Part shown: positions 34,248 to 43,054 of the stretch, one piece after another | Numbering within the stretch: position 1 is the first letter of the stretch | Layout: each line of letters opens with the position of its first letter | DNA from: Eubacteriales bacterium | GTDB taxonomy: Bacteria > Bacillota > Clostridia > Peptostreptococcales > Anaerovoracaceae | Length of the DNA stretch: 64,000 nucleotides | Assembly: GCA_028692105.1 (NCBI GenBank) | Contig: JAQUYC010000002.1 | Coordinates: 62,001-126,000 of the forward strand | Direction of reading: 5' to 3' | Notes under the pieces: generated by a model | The model's database searches: none | What the model was told of the DNA's origin: nothing | Seen by the model: the letters and a program-made list of their open reading frames with translations, nothing else | Made by a program: the position numbers and the translations under genes

Positions 34248-34350
34248 AGGGCTTGATAAATTCAAAAACGCTAATGTTCCAATACTTTTGAGTTTATCTG
34301 AAAGCTTTGCTTTCACTGAACGGATAATCCATATCCGTTCAGCAAGCCCT
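34248..34350 (+). other. Four-helix cloverleaf-like intergenic element
   Basis: P1 AGGGCTTG/CAAGCCCT (34248-34255, 34343-34350) closes three arms: P2 ATAAATTCAAAA/TTTTGAGTTTAT (34256-34267, 34286-34297, 12 bp with one T-G pair), P3 GAAAGC/GCTTTC (34300-34305, 34309-34314) and P4 CTGAACGGAT/ATCCGTTCAG (34316-34325, 34333-34342). P1-P2 and P4-P1 have no unpaired bases between them. The T-G pair is good only as + strand RNA. No promoter or terminator is visible, and no second copy is seen in the window. Confidence 0.75.
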
Positions 34351-34450
34351 AAGGTATGATACTCATTATATGAAAGACTTAAGAAAAAGTTTATTTTTTA
34401 CAGGAAGTTTTTTTGTTTGATTGGAAATATCTTTTTCACATAACACCAAA

Positions 34451-34477
34451 TGGCCGCTCGCAATCTGCGAGCGGCCA
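34451..34477 (-). terminator. GC-rich terminator of the ABC operon
   Basis: TGGCCGCTCGCA/TGCGAGCGGCCA, a perfect 12-bp stem with loop ATC, lies 28 bases beyond the stop of the permease gene. The T-run on the - strand is short (ATTT), so termination may be partial. Confidence 0.65.
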
Positions 34478-34505
34478 TTAATTATGAAACCCCATATTTT
34501 GAAAA

Positions 34506-36680
34506 CTATTTGAAATATTTTAGGATATAGTCCGGAACATTGCCATCATTGAAAAAGATTTGCATTTCTGCTTTGGAAGCCATATCCCGCCCATATTTCT
34601 CGGCTGCTTCCCTTTCATACATATAAGCATCATCAATGTACTGCTGCTGATAATCGCTGCTCCATCGATATACTATGATTCCGTAATAGTAGTCATTATA
34701 ATTAACGTTCTGTGTTTCATACGTGTCCAGAAGCTCTTGGATCTGTGCCGGATCGGCTATTTCCAAACCATTTAATTCTTTTGATTCCACAGTGATTTTA
34801 CTTGGATAATCAAAGCTCTTCTCAATATCTTTCTGTACAACATGGAACACTTCTATATATTCGATATCAGCAGCCTTTTGGATGAATCGATCTTTGAAGC
34901 CATGCTCCTCAAACCACTGAATTGTATTCTTATAATTATCTGTGATTTTGTAAGTGACACTATTATCAATAAGCTTCTCAGGCGTGTCGGAATTTTTATT
35001 CTTATACTTAAAAGAGATCCTTGCTGTTGCATATTCATGCTTTAAGCTGATCATATCCTCAAAGGTCTGTGCTTTAAAATCCTTGTCCAGACAGTCCATG
35101 AACTCCTGCATTTCAGCATAGCTTTTTATTTCAACTGATTTGGAGAATGGAAAATTGGAGTTGATATCAATATTAGTCAACGTAATGTAGTTCAGGTTTC
35201 CCGGAGTAAAGAAATTTTTGAACTCGCTGGATTCATAAATTTTCTTATATTCAGGGCTGTTTCTGTAATAATCATAATCAATTTGATATCTTCTGCTCAT
35301 CGGAAAAGTGGAATCCGGATCATATGTGAGGAGAACACTGCTGGTATATGTGTTTTTCAGATTTTCAAATCGATCTTTATTATCAGTGATAGAACGGTGA
35401 AGTTCCGTGACTGCCTTGATATTGCCGGCATCTTTCATACGGAGTAGGTTTTCTTCCTCTGAACCTTTGTAAATCTGTTGCGTATACATATTACTGCCAT
35501 TGAGATTATAGCTGTGATTGAAATTATCTTCCATATTAAAGATCCGGACTTTAGCAGAATCCGGCACACGTTTTTCGAATCCTGTAACATCAAAGTTCAA
35601 TCCTAAAATAAAAAGTACAGCAATCAGTACATAGATGCCAAAGCTTGTTAGGCTCTTTGTGTTGTAGACCCTGGGGGTTTTCTTAACTATCATGCGTCCG
35701 ATAATGAATGAAATAACTGTACCGGCTGCAAAACCTGCATATATATACCAGTCGGATTCACCCAGAACATCAAAGTAAAATCCGAGCATAGTCATTCCAA
35801 AAAAGGTTATAAGATAGCAGATAACAGGCTCCATGAAACCGAATACCAGAGAATCGGAAGCTCGCTCCAGACGGCGCTTATAGTAAAGGAATCCGGTAAG
35901 GCCTAATAGGATAAAAAAGCTTGCGATATAATAAATGGTTGTTATGGCATCAAAGTCCCCGCCGCTTCTGAGAACATTCAAGAATGGTGAAACCCGAAGA
36001 CCGAATTCACTGATATTTGCGGAAGTGTTAAATCCGTAAAGATAATGTGAGAAATAAGCAACAAATACAAAGTAGAGCATAGGAATCAGAAAATTGAACC
36101 AGGCTGCAATAGCAAAATGCATCAGTGCATTACCTGTAAGCATGCCGGCAAATACCGACACCGCATATACAACAAAAGCAATCAGCAGGGAAACCCAGAT
36201 CCAGTTTAATACGTCTGATCTTGCGAAAACATTAACGGTATCAAGCATCATACCGCTTTCCGTGTGGTATTCATTATATACAGGTTTACTTATGGCAAGG
36301 AGAATAAGCCCGTTGACCAGTATAGGCACAGCAATAAGAATAAGTCCGGACATGAATCCGCTATTATAAAGCTTAGCACGGGTAAACGGCATGGAATGTA
36401 TCACCGATACGGAGCTGACCCCATGAAGATATCTGAATATGACCACTGCAGCAACAATAGGGAAAATTAAGTGAGCGAACATATAGAAAGGCTGCTGGTT
36501 GTTAAGCGACATCCCGATGTAACGTGATAAGGAATTTAAATTAGCGTATGTCATTAAAATCGGGAATACGCCCGACAGGAAATAAACCAGAAACGAAAGT
36601 GCAGGTATAGCCCAGAATCGTCTCAGATTTTCTATTATCATAGGTTTAGATACGCTAAAATATGATGCTTTCGATTTCAT
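34506..36680 (-). CDS. ABC-2 type transporter permease of a YtrA-regulated system
   Basis: 724 residues. The N-terminal half has about eight membrane helices, with FWAIPALSFLVYFLSG, YMFAHLIFPIVAAVVIFRYL and MPFTRAKLYNSGF, which match ABC-2 permeases of the YtrC/YtrD group. A large C-terminal soluble domain of about 350 residues follows (from near residue 370), apparently outside the membrane, rich in charged residues. ATG 36680 has GGGAGGCGGAG upstream and overlaps the ATPase gene by 26 bases. Likely exports or responds to a cell-envelope-active compound, by analogy with Ytr systems. Confidence 0.85.
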   Translation of the reverse strand: MKSKASYFSVSKPMIIENLRRFWAIPALSFLVYFLSGVFPILMTYANLNSLSRYIGMSLNNQQPFYMFAHLIFPIVAAVVIFRYLHGVSSVSVIHSMPFTRAKLYNSGFMSGLILIAVPILVNGLILLAISKPVYNEYHTESGMMLDTVNVFARSDVLNWIWVSLLIAFVVYAVSVFAGMLTGNALMHFAIAAWFNFLIPMLYFVFVAYFSHYLYGFNTSANISEFGLRVSPFLNVLRSGGDFDAITTIYYIASFFILLGLTGFLYYKRRLERASDSLVFGFMEPVICYLITFFGMTMLGFYFDVLGESDWYIYAGFAAGTVISFIIGRMIVKKTPRVYNTKSLTSFGIYVLIAVLFILGLNFDVTGFEKRVPDSAKVRIFNMEDNFNHSYNLNGSNMYTQQIYKGSEEENLLRMKDAGNIKAVTELHRSITDNKDRFENLKNTYTSSVLLTYDPDSTFPMSRRYQIDYDYYRNSPEYKKIYESSEFKNFFTPGNLNYITLTNIDINSNFPFSKSVEIKSYAEMQEFMDCLDKDFKAQTFEDMISLKHEYATARISFKYKNKNSDTPEKLIDNSVTYKITDNYKNTIQWFEEHGFKDRFIQKAADIEYIEVFHVVQKDIEKSFDYPSKITVESKELNGLEIADPAQIQELLDTYETQNVNYNDYYYGIIVYRWSSDYQQQYIDDAYMYEREAAEKYGRDMASKAEMQIFFNDGNVPDYILKYFK

Positions 36681-37551
36681 TATCTCCGCCTCCCAACTCA
36701 TAGATAAATATTTCTTCAAGGGATAAAGGCAGTATGTCGAATATGACAGGGTGGAACGTGTTTATCGTACTTTCCACAACGTCTTTTCTGTTCCTGATGA
36801 TAAGCAGGTCCACAGTTCCCCTTGACTCTTTATGCAATACGTTTAAACCGGCATACGGGTCTTCGGCCGGTTCTTTAAACGCTACCTGGATTTTATGTAT
36901 ATCAGATTTCAACTCATCCAGATCGCGCTCGATCATCATCTTACCTTTTGACAGAATTCCTATGGAATCACAGATTCCTTCGAGCTCACGAAGATTATGA
37001 GAAGAAATTAAAACAGTCATTTCCCGCTCAGCCACATCCTCTACTATGTATTTCCATACAAGCTTCCTTATAATCGGATCAAGCCCGTCTATAGGTTCGT
37101 CAAGAATGAGAAAGTCGGGCATTGAAGACATTGTAAGAATAAATGCCGCCTGTTTCTGCATTCCTTTTGAGAACTTCGAGAGCTTGCGCTTTTCACCAAG
37201 CTCAAATTGTTTTATCATATGATCACAGCGATCCTGATTCCAGTTGGGATAGATGGAACGGTAGAATTTTGCTGATTCTTTCAGATTGTATGTTGAAAAG
37301 AAATATAAGTCATCCGGAATGTATCCGAGACGCTCTTTCATCTTGATATTCTCATAAACACTTTCGCCGTCTATAAGTATTTCACCGCTGTCAGGCTTAA
37401 ATATTCCGGTAACGTGTTTAATCAGCGTGGTTTTCCCGGCACCATTGGTTCCGACCAAACCATAGATTGAGCCTTTTTTAACATTCAGATTTAGATCGGA
37501 AAGGGCTTTGAATCCATCGAAGGACTTATCCAGATTATTTACTTTTATCAT
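36655..37551 (-). CDS. ABC transporter ATP-binding protein (YtrB-like)
   Basis: 298 residues. Walker A GTNGAGKTT at about 38-46, a Q-loop near GYIPDDLYFF, an ABC signature in KLSKFSKGMQKQAAF (the usual LSGGQ is replaced by FSKGM, as in YtrB/BcrA-like transporters), Walker B FLILDEPIDGLD and switch His in ISSHNLRELE. Starts at ATG 37551 with GGAGGAGAGGAG. Overlaps the regulator gene by 17 bases and the permease by 26. Confidence 0.93.
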   Translation of the reverse strand: MIKVNNLDKSFDGFKALSDLNLNVKKGSIYGLVGTNGAGKTTLIKHVTGIFKPDSGEILIDGESVYENIKMKERLGYIPDDLYFFSTYNLKESAKFYRSIYPNWNQDRCDHMIKQFELGEKRKLSKFSKGMQKQAAFILTMSSMPDFLILDEPIDGLDPIIRKLVWKYIVEDVAEREMTVLISSHNLRELEGICDSIGILSKGKMMIERDLDELKSDIHKIQVAFKEPAEDPYAGLNVLHKESRGTVDLLIIRNRKDVVESTINTFHPVIFDILPLSLEEIFIYELGGGDNEIESIIF

Positions 37552-37939
37552 TCCAATCACTCCTCTCCTCCAATAATTCATTGAGTATGCTTTTGATTTT
37601 GTCCTGAGAACATCCCAAGTAAAACAGTTCCCTTATATTTTTTTGCAGTATATTTTTAATCTCAGATACTTTTCTGTTATCCATAATAATCTCTTCACGG
37701 GACGCAACGAATGTACCAAGCCCTGCTATTGTATAAAGAAACCCTTGATATTCCAGTTCTCTGTATGCTTTTTGTATAGTATTCGGATTCACAGTGAGGG
37801 TTTTGGACAATTCACGGACAGAAGGAAGTTTTTCCTCTGCACTTAGCACGCCGGTCATAATAAGCTCTTTCACGTTGTCGACAATTTGTTCATAAATCGA
37901 CTTTCTGCTTTTTAAGTCAAGCTGAAACATAGCCTTCAC
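37535..37939 (-). CDS. GntR-family regulator, YtrA subfamily
   Basis: 134 residues, the short size of YtrA regulators, which have a winged helix and almost no effector domain. The helix-turn-helix is in EEKLPSVRELSKTLTVNPNTIQKAYRELE (about residues 35-63), with the QGFLYTIAGLGTFV wing. It should repress its own operon; an AGTGTA-N13-CACACT operator lies in the promoter at 37991-38015. Start is ATG 37939 with AAGGAGGGTGAAGG upstream. Confidence 0.93.
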   Translation of the reverse strand: MKAMFQLDLKSRKSIYEQIVDNVKELIMTGVLSAEEKLPSVRELSKTLTVNPNTIQKAYRELEYQGFLYTIAGLGTFVASREEIIMDNRKVSEIKNILQKNIRELFYLGCSQDKIKSILNELLEERSDWNDKSK

Positions 37940-37990
37940 CCTCCTTATCTTCCATAAAATATTGGGACAATATACATTTAACCCGTACTT

Positions 37991-38020
37991 AGTGTACTAT
38001 GTGACATAGCACACTGTCAA
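37991..38020 (-). promoter_or_regulatory. Promoter and operator of the YtrA-type operon
   Basis: On the - strand TTGACA (38015-38020) is followed after 18 bases by TACACT (37991-37996). The spacer and -10 box are covered by the inverted repeat AGTGTACTATG-TGA-CATAGCACACT, with 11-base arms and one mismatch. The pattern AGTGTA-N13-TACACT is the known YtrA operator; here one half reads CACACT. A repressor bound there would block the -10 box. Confidence 0.8.
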
Positions 38021-38039
38021 CAGTTATTAATTATTTTAA

Positions 38040-38068
38040 TTGACAGACTTAAAAAAATAGCGGAAAAT
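38040..38068 (+). promoter_or_regulatory. Possible promoter of sppA
   Basis: TTGACA at 38040-38045, 17 bases and GAAAAT at 38063-38068. The -10 box is weak. It is divergent from the YtrA-type promoter. Confidence 0.45.
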
Positions 38069-38107
38069 AGAATAATATATTATTAGGCATACTTAAGGAG
38101 TTGTTGA

Positions 38108-39136
38108 ATGACAGAGGTAAGAGAATACAATATTGAAGCAATGGAAGCAGATAAGAAAAAAAACAATAGCAGGCTGAAAAAAAACCTTATAATTTTTGGT
38201 TGCATCATAGCAGGTATTATTGTTTTCGCTTTGATTGGAAGCAGTATAAAAAATGCAATATTTGGTGATGGAAATGATATTCAAGCAAGAGGGCCATATA
38301 TCGCAACGATCTATGTAGAAGGAACGATTGCGAAAGGTCAGACGGATTCATTCGGTCTTCCCATAGGATACCAGCATAACTGGACACTTAAAAAGATAAA
38401 TGAGCTTGCGGCTGATTCAAACAACAGAGGCATTATACTTTTTGTAGATTCACCGGGCGGAGGTGTTTACGAAAGTGACGAGCTTTATTTGAAATTAAAA
38501 GCTTACCGTGAAGAGACCGGAAGACCTGTTTATGCGGTAATGGGATCAATGGCGGCATCCGGAGGATACTATATTTCAGCTGCGGCGGATAAAATCATAG
38601 CTAACAGAAACACCTGGACCGGGTCATTAGGTGTTACAATCGGAACCCTGTACGATATTACCGAACTTCTTGAAAAATATGGAGTAAAGACGGTCACGAT
38701 TACAGCCGGGGAAAATAAAGCGATGGGCAGCATTGTAGATCCGCTGACCGAGGAGCAGAAAGCGATTTTTCAGGCTCTTGTAGATGAAGCCTATGATCAG
38801 TTTATAAATATTATATCTGAAGAAAGAGAGATCGGACTTGATGAGGTCAGAAAGCTTGCTGACGGTCGAATATATACTGCGAAGCAGGCTCTGAAACTTG
38901 AACTTATAGACGAAATCGGAACTATTGAAGATGCGATAATTGACATGAAGACTGTTTATGCTCTTCAAAACTGTGAAATAATCGATGTGATTTATCAGGA
39001 CAATTCACTGTTGAGTTCACTATTGGGGGAAGTCAGGATTCCGGACATGAACAGCGGTGATTTCAAGGTGATTCAGAACATTATTGAAGATGAGATCAAA
39101 TTTCCAATCTCATATGAGTGTGAACTTCTGAAATAG
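38108..39136 (+). CDS. sppA: Signal peptide peptidase SppA
   Basis: Membrane serine protease that degrades cleaved signal peptides. 342 residues: a membrane segment at about 25-45 (LIIFGCIIAGIIVFALIG), then the ClpP-like fold with IILFVDSPGGGVYESDELY, nucleophile Ser151 in MAASGGYY and a general-base Lys near 204 in AGENKAMGS, the Ser-Lys dyad of the short Gram-positive SppA. DGRIYTAKQALKLELIDEIG is the conserved late motif. ATG 38108 follows AAGGAG. A strong terminator follows at 39158. Confidence 0.96.
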   Translation: MTEVREYNIEAMEADKKKNNSRLKKNLIIFGCIIAGIIVFALIGSSIKNAIFGDGNDIQARGPYIATIYVEGTIAKGQTDSFGLPIGYQHNWTLKKINELAADSNNRGIILFVDSPGGGVYESDELYLKLKAYREETGRPVYAVMGSMAASGGYYISAAADKIIANRNTWTGSLGVTIGTLYDITELLEKYGVKTVTITAGENKAMGSIVDPLTEEQKAIFQALVDEAYDQFINIISEEREIGLDEVRKLADGRIYTAKQALKLELIDEIGTIEDAIIDMKTVYALQNCEIIDVIYQDNSLLSSLLGEVRIPDMNSGDFKVIQNIIEDEIKFPISYECELLK

Positions 39137-39157
39137 ACAACGTTTTTGCCGTTTCTG

Positions 39158-39198
39158 TATGCTGGCAAGTATTTTTACTTGACAGCATATTTTTTTTA
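39158..39198 (+). terminator. Terminator of sppA
   Basis: TATGCTGGCAAGT (39158-39170) pairs with ACTTGACAGCATA (39177-39189) with a single mismatch, followed by eight T residues. Confidence 0.9.
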
Positions 39199-39246
39199 TG
39201 TTAAATTAATACGAATCTACAATTATTCAGAATGGAACGGGCTGCA

Positions 39247-39603
39247 ATGTTTGAAAAAATTATCGAAATCAATATGCTTTACGATTTTTACGGACAGCTG
39301 CTCACTGTAAAGCAAAGGGAAATACTAAAGCTTTATTACGAGGATAATTTTTCTTTGTCAGAGATTGCGGAAGAATTTGGTATCAGCAGGCAGGGCGTTC
39401 ATGATTTTGTAAAAAGGGCAGAAAAGTCACTTCATGAATATGAAAAACAACTTGGACTTGTCAGTAAGTTTGGTGAGACTGAAGAAGCGATTGCTGCTAT
39501 TGACTCGGAAATTGAGCAACTGATTAAGGAAAACGCTCAAAATGGCAAATTGATGGATAGATTGCAAAAGATCAAATCTATCATTGATCAAATTAACGAA
39601 TAA
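39247..39603 (+). CDS. ylxM: YlxM-type DNA-binding protein of the ffh operon
   Basis: 118 residues. A sigma-70 region-4-like helix-turn-helix is seen: LLTVKQREILKLYYEDNFSL, then SEIAEEFGISRQGVHDFVKR. The C-terminal half is a coiled coil. In Firmicutes YlxM lies directly before ffh and modulates signal-recognition-particle expression or assembly. The ATG at 39232 gives five more residues; 39247 is preferred because homologs begin at M(F/L)EK and GGAACGGG precedes it. Followed by ffh 55 bases downstream. Confidence 0.9.
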   Translation: MFEKIIEINMLYDFYGQLLTVKQREILKLYYEDNFSLSEIAEEFGISRQGVHDFVKRAEKSLHEYEKQLGLVSKFGETEEAIAAIDSEIEQLIKENAQNGKLMDRLQKIKSIIDQINE

Positions 39604-39658
39604 ACATAAAAAGCTTCGCAGCAGGGGCATGGCTAAAATTGGTTAAGGAGAGCCGGAT

Positions 39659-40996
39659 ATGGCATTTGAAGGATTATCAGAAAAACTGCAGGGCGTATTT
39701 AAAAAGCTGAAGGGCAAGGGAGTTCTTACAGAAGCTGATATAAATGACGCAATGCGTGAGGTGAAGCTGGCCTTACTTGAGGCTGATGTAAACTTTAAAG
39801 TAGTTAAGCAGTTTGTAGACAGCGTAAAAGAAAAAGCTATGGGACAGGATGTCCTGTCAAGCCTTACTCCTGCACAGCAGGTAATAAAAATAGTGCATGA
39901 TGAGCTCGTCGCACTGATGGGTGGGACAAACAGCAGACTGACATATTCTCCAAGCGGATTTACAGTGATACTGATGGCTGGTTTACAGGGTACCGGTAAG
40001 ACAACGACTTGCGGCAAACTTGCGAATTACTTGAAGAAAAACGGCAAAAAGCCTATGCTTGCAGCCTGTGATATCTATCGCCCCGCTGCAATCGACCAAT
40101 TGGAAATAGTGGGCAAAAGCGTTAATGTACCTGTGTTCACGATGCGAGATTGCAAAGAACCTGAGATCATAGCCGAGAAAGCAAAGAAAGAAGCAGAATA
40201 TAAGGGCTATGACGTTCTCATACTTGATACATCGGGAAGACTTCATATCGATGATGAGTTGATGGATGAGCTTGTCAGGATTAAGAAGAGAACGAAGCCG
40301 CATGAAATACTGCTTGTTATTGATGCAATGATGGGCCAGGATGCTGTGAATGCGGCAGCCGGTTTCAATGATCGGCTTGGAATAGATGGTATCATCATGA
40401 CAAAACTTGATGGTGATACGCGTGGAGGTGCCGCATTATCGACGAAGTCGGTCACAGGAAAACCTATCAAATTCATAGGTGTAGGTGAAAAGCTTGATGC
40501 TTTGGAACCGTTTCACCCGGAAAGAATGGCATCAAGAATACTTGGCATGGGTGATATGCTGAGCCTTATTGAAAAAGCTCAGGAAAATATAGACGAAGAA
40601 AAGGCAGCAGAACTCGAACAAAAAATGAAAAAGAATGAGTTCACCCTTGAAGACTTTCTTGATCAGATCGGTCAAATAAAAAAGATGGGCGGGCTTACTA
40701 AGCTGTTGGATATGTTACCGGGAATGAATTCTAACCAAATGAAAAATGTTGACATGGAAAATAGTGAGAAAGAATTTATCCAGATGGAAGCAATCATCCA
40801 ATCAATGACAAAGGAAGAAAGAAAAAATCCGGATATATTAAATGCAAGCAGAAGAAAGAGAATTTCCGCAGGGAGCGGGCAGCCGGTGAGCAGGATAAAT
40901 AACCTCATTAGAAAATACGAGGATGCAAAAAAAATGATGAAGCAATTTTCCAATGCTCCAAAATTCAAAAGAAGCCGCATGTTTAAGGGCTTCTGA
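39659..40996 (+). CDS. ffh: Signal recognition particle GTPase Ffh
   Basis: Binds signal sequences on nascent chains and the SRP RNA and hands ribosomes to FtsY. 445 residues: N domain (about 1-90), G domain with GLQGTGKTTT at about 108-117, DTSGRLHIDDELM and TKLDGDTRGG, and an M domain from about 300 with GQPVSRINNLIRKYEDAKKM, where the SRP RNA binds. ATG 39659 has AAGGAGAGCC upstream. ylxM-ffh-rpsP-khpA-rimM-trmD is the normal Firmicutes order. Confidence 0.98.
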   Translation: MAFEGLSEKLQGVFKKLKGKGVLTEADINDAMREVKLALLEADVNFKVVKQFVDSVKEKAMGQDVLSSLTPAQQVIKIVHDELVALMGGTNSRLTYSPSGFTVILMAGLQGTGKTTTCGKLANYLKKNGKKPMLAACDIYRPAAIDQLEIVGKSVNVPVFTMRDCKEPEIIAEKAKKEAEYKGYDVLILDTSGRLHIDDELMDELVRIKKRTKPHEILLVIDAMMGQDAVNAAAGFNDRLGIDGIIMTKLDGDTRGGAALSTKSVTGKPIKFIGVGEKLDALEPFHPERMASRILGMGDMLSLIEKAQENIDEEKAAELEQKMKKNEFTLEDFLDQIGQIKKMGGLTKLLDMLPGMNSNQMKNVDMENSEKEFIQMEAIIQSMTKEERKNPDILNASRRKRISAGSGQPVSRINNLIRKYEDAKKMMKQFSNAPKFKRSRMFKGF

Positions 40997-41099
40997 GTAG
41001 ATCCCTATTGCTTAGTTGATTAAATTCAGATATAGATTCCTACAGCCTATTACTGAGTTTAACATTATAGATTAATCGAAAGAAAAGGAGGTGGAACAC

Positions 41100-41345
41100 T
41101 TGGCAGTAAAAATAAGATTAAAAAGAATGGGCGCTCATAAAAAACCTTTTTATAGAGTTGTCGTTGCAGATTCCCGTTCACCAAGAGATGGGAAGTTCAT
41201 TGAAGAGATAGGATATTATAACCCACTGACAAATCCGGTCGATATAAATATTGACGGAGAAAAGGCAAAGTCCTGGATATCAAACGGTGCACAGCCTACC
41301 CAGACAGTAAAAAGTCTTCTGAAAAAATCAGGGATTATAGAATAG
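41100..41345 (+). CDS. rpsP: 30S ribosomal protein S16
   Basis: 81 residues: [20 protein letters not shown] and [20 protein letters not shown] are diagnostic. TTG 41100 follows the exact ribosome site AAGGAGGTGG; a GTG at 41091 falls inside that site and cannot be the start. It lies 104 bases after ffh and is followed by khpA. Confidence 0.97.
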   Translation: MAVKIRLKRMGAHKKPFYRVVVADSRSPRDGKFIEEIGYYNPLTNPVDINIDGEKAKSWISNGAQPTQTVKSLLKKSGIIE

Positions 41346-41362
41346 GAAAGCGGTGAAAACTT

Positions 41363-41593
41363 ATGGTAGAACTGGTTGAAGCTATTGCAAAGTCACTTGT
41401 TGATAATCCTGATGCGGTAGAAGTAAAAGAGATAGAAGGAAGACAGACTACGGTTATTGAACTGAAGGTCTCCCCGGATGATATGGGAAAAGTCATAGGC
41501 AAACAGGGCAGAATCGCAAAAGCACTCCGTACTGTAGTAAAAGCTGCGGCAACCAAAGCAGATAAAAAAGTGGTGGTAGAAATCGTTCAATAA
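41363..41593 (+). CDS. khpA: KH-domain RNA-binding protein KhpA (YlqC)
   Basis: 76 residues, a single KH domain with VIGKQGRIAKALRTVVKAAA, the GxxG-type RNA-binding loop (here GKQG). In Gram-positives KhpA pairs with KhpB/Jag to bind RNA and affect cell elongation. Standard position between rpsP and rimM. ATG 41363 with GGAAAGCGG upstream. Confidence 0.95.
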   Translation: MVELVEAIAKSLVDNPDAVEVKEIEGRQTTVIELKVSPDDMGKVIGKQGRIAKALRTVVKAAATKADKKVVVEIVQ

Positions 41594-41619
41594 AGATGAT
41601 TTTGTAATACTGCGTTTTC

Positions 41620-41644
41620 GGCACATATATTCAATATATGTGCC
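41620..41644. repeat. Perfect hairpin between khpA and rimM
   Basis: GGCACATATAT (41620-41630) pairs with ATATATGTGCC (41634-41644), loop TCA, followed by TCATCTTT. It could slow or stop transcription or protect the mRNA end. T-tract too weak for a firm terminator call. Confidence 0.6.
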
Positions 41645-41733
41645 TCATCTTTACACCTGACTGAATAAAGAGAAACAGCAAACGTGCTTTATAACTATTT
41701 TTCTTTATTTTGATAAAAAGTTTTGAGGGAATC

Positions 41734-42225
41734 ATGGATAGGATTAAGATTGGACAGATCGTAAATGTGGTCGGCCTAAAAGGGGAACTGAAAGTTTACC
41801 ATTATTCAGATTATAAGGAACGATTTGAGGAACTGTCAAAAGTGTTTCTTGAAAACACACCTTATATTATTTCAGGAGTCAGGTATATGAAGGATACCGT
41901 TATTCTGAAGCTTCATGGGATTGACGATCGATCTGAAGCGGAGAAACACAAAGGGGAAGACATATATATAGGAAAAGAAGATCTTAGAATACTGCCGGAA
42001 GACACTTATTATATCTTTGACCTGATAGGTTTAAGCATCATTGATGAGGAGGGCAGAGCCTTGGGTACGCTTAGCGATGTTATAAAGAACAGTGCTCAGG
42101 ATATATTTGAAGTTGAGAGAGAAAATCATAAAAAATTTCTGATACCCGCCGTTGAGGAATTTATTTTAGATATAGATATGAAAAACAGAATCATGAGAGT
42201 AAAACTTATCGAAGGCTTATTATAG
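41734..42225 (+). CDS. rimM: Ribosome maturation factor RimM
   Basis: Assists 30S head assembly with S19. 163 residues: IGQIVNVVGLKGELKVYHYS at the N-terminus, then a PRC-barrel with YYIFDLIGLSIIDEEGRALG and HKKFLIPAVEEFILDIDM. ATG 41734 has GAGGG at 41725-41729. An in-frame ATA/TTG region upstream is not supported. trmD starts 19 bases later. Confidence 0.96.
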   Translation: MDRIKIGQIVNVVGLKGELKVYHYSDYKERFEELSKVFLENTPYIISGVRYMKDTVILKLHGIDDRSEAEKHKGEDIYIGKEDLRILPEDTYYIFDLIGLSIIDEEGRALGTLSDVIKNSAQDIFEVERENHKKFLIPAVEEFILDIDMKNRIMRVKLIEGLL

Positions 42226-42244
42226 GGAAGGAAGAAGTGCGGTT

Positions 42245-43018
42245 ATGAGAATTGATGTATTGACACTGTTTCCGGATATGTTTAAGCCAGTTACGGAAGA
42301 AAGTATATTGGGCAGAGCACAAGAAAATGGGATTTTGGATATCAAGCTGACAGATATCAGGGATTACAGCAGGGATAAACATAAGAAAGCAGACGATTAC
42401 CCATTTGGCGGAGGGGCAGGAATGGTAATGCTTGCAGGTCCGGTATTCTGCGCTCTAAATGAAATACAGGCAAAAGGAAAGAGGATACTATATATGTCCC
42501 CCAGGGGTAAGATTCTTGATAAGGAGCTGATCCTGGATCTGTCATCGGAAGAGTCTCTTGTGATAATGTGTGGCCATTATGAAGGCATAGATCAGAGAAT
42601 AATCGATTATTGGAATATGGAGGAAGTTTCGATAGGTGACTATATCTTAACAGGCGGAGAACTGCCTGCTATGATTCTGATCGATGCGGTTGCAAGAATG
42701 ATCCCGGAAGTTCTCGGAAGCAGCAACGCGCATAATGAAGAATCAATATATTCAGGGCTGTTGGAATATCCACAGTATACGAAACCGAGGCAATATGAAG
42801 GTATGGAGGTTCCCGAGGTTTTGATTTCAGGAAATCATAAACTTATCCATCTATGGCAGTTTGAAAAAGCACTTGAACTGACCAAAAAAAGAAGACCGGA
42901 TCTCTTTGAAAAATTCCTTAAGCAGGAAAAAAATCTTACAAAGGATGAAAAAAAAATACTTCAGAAAATATTGCAGCCTGATGGATGCAGTTGTAATGAC
43001 GGGGGCTTACCTCTATAA
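42245..43018 (+). CDS. trmD: tRNA (guanine-37-N1)-methyltransferase TrmD
   Basis: Makes m1G37 in tRNA with SAM, which prevents +1 frameshifting. 257 residues with RIDVLTLFPDMFKPVTEESI, DYPFGGGAGMVM, MCGHYEGIDQRI and SIGDYILTGGELPA, the trefoil-knot SAM site. ATG 42245. rplS, which normally follows trmD, is absent; a HlyD-like gene comes next. Confidence 0.97.
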   Translation: MRIDVLTLFPDMFKPVTEESILGRAQENGILDIKLTDIRDYSRDKHKKADDYPFGGGAGMVMLAGPVFCALNEIQAKGKRILYMSPRGKILDKELILDLSSEESLVIMCGHYEGIDQRIIDYWNMEEVSIGDYILTGGELPAMILIDAVARMIPEVLGSSNAHNEESIYSGLLEYPQYTKPRQYEGMEVPEVLISGNHKLIHLWQFEKALELTKKRRPDLFEKFLKQEKNLTKDEKKILQKILQPDGCSCNDGGLPL

Positions 43019-43054
43019 TTAATAACATAGAGGTAATGCGGAGGCGCAGCGAAA

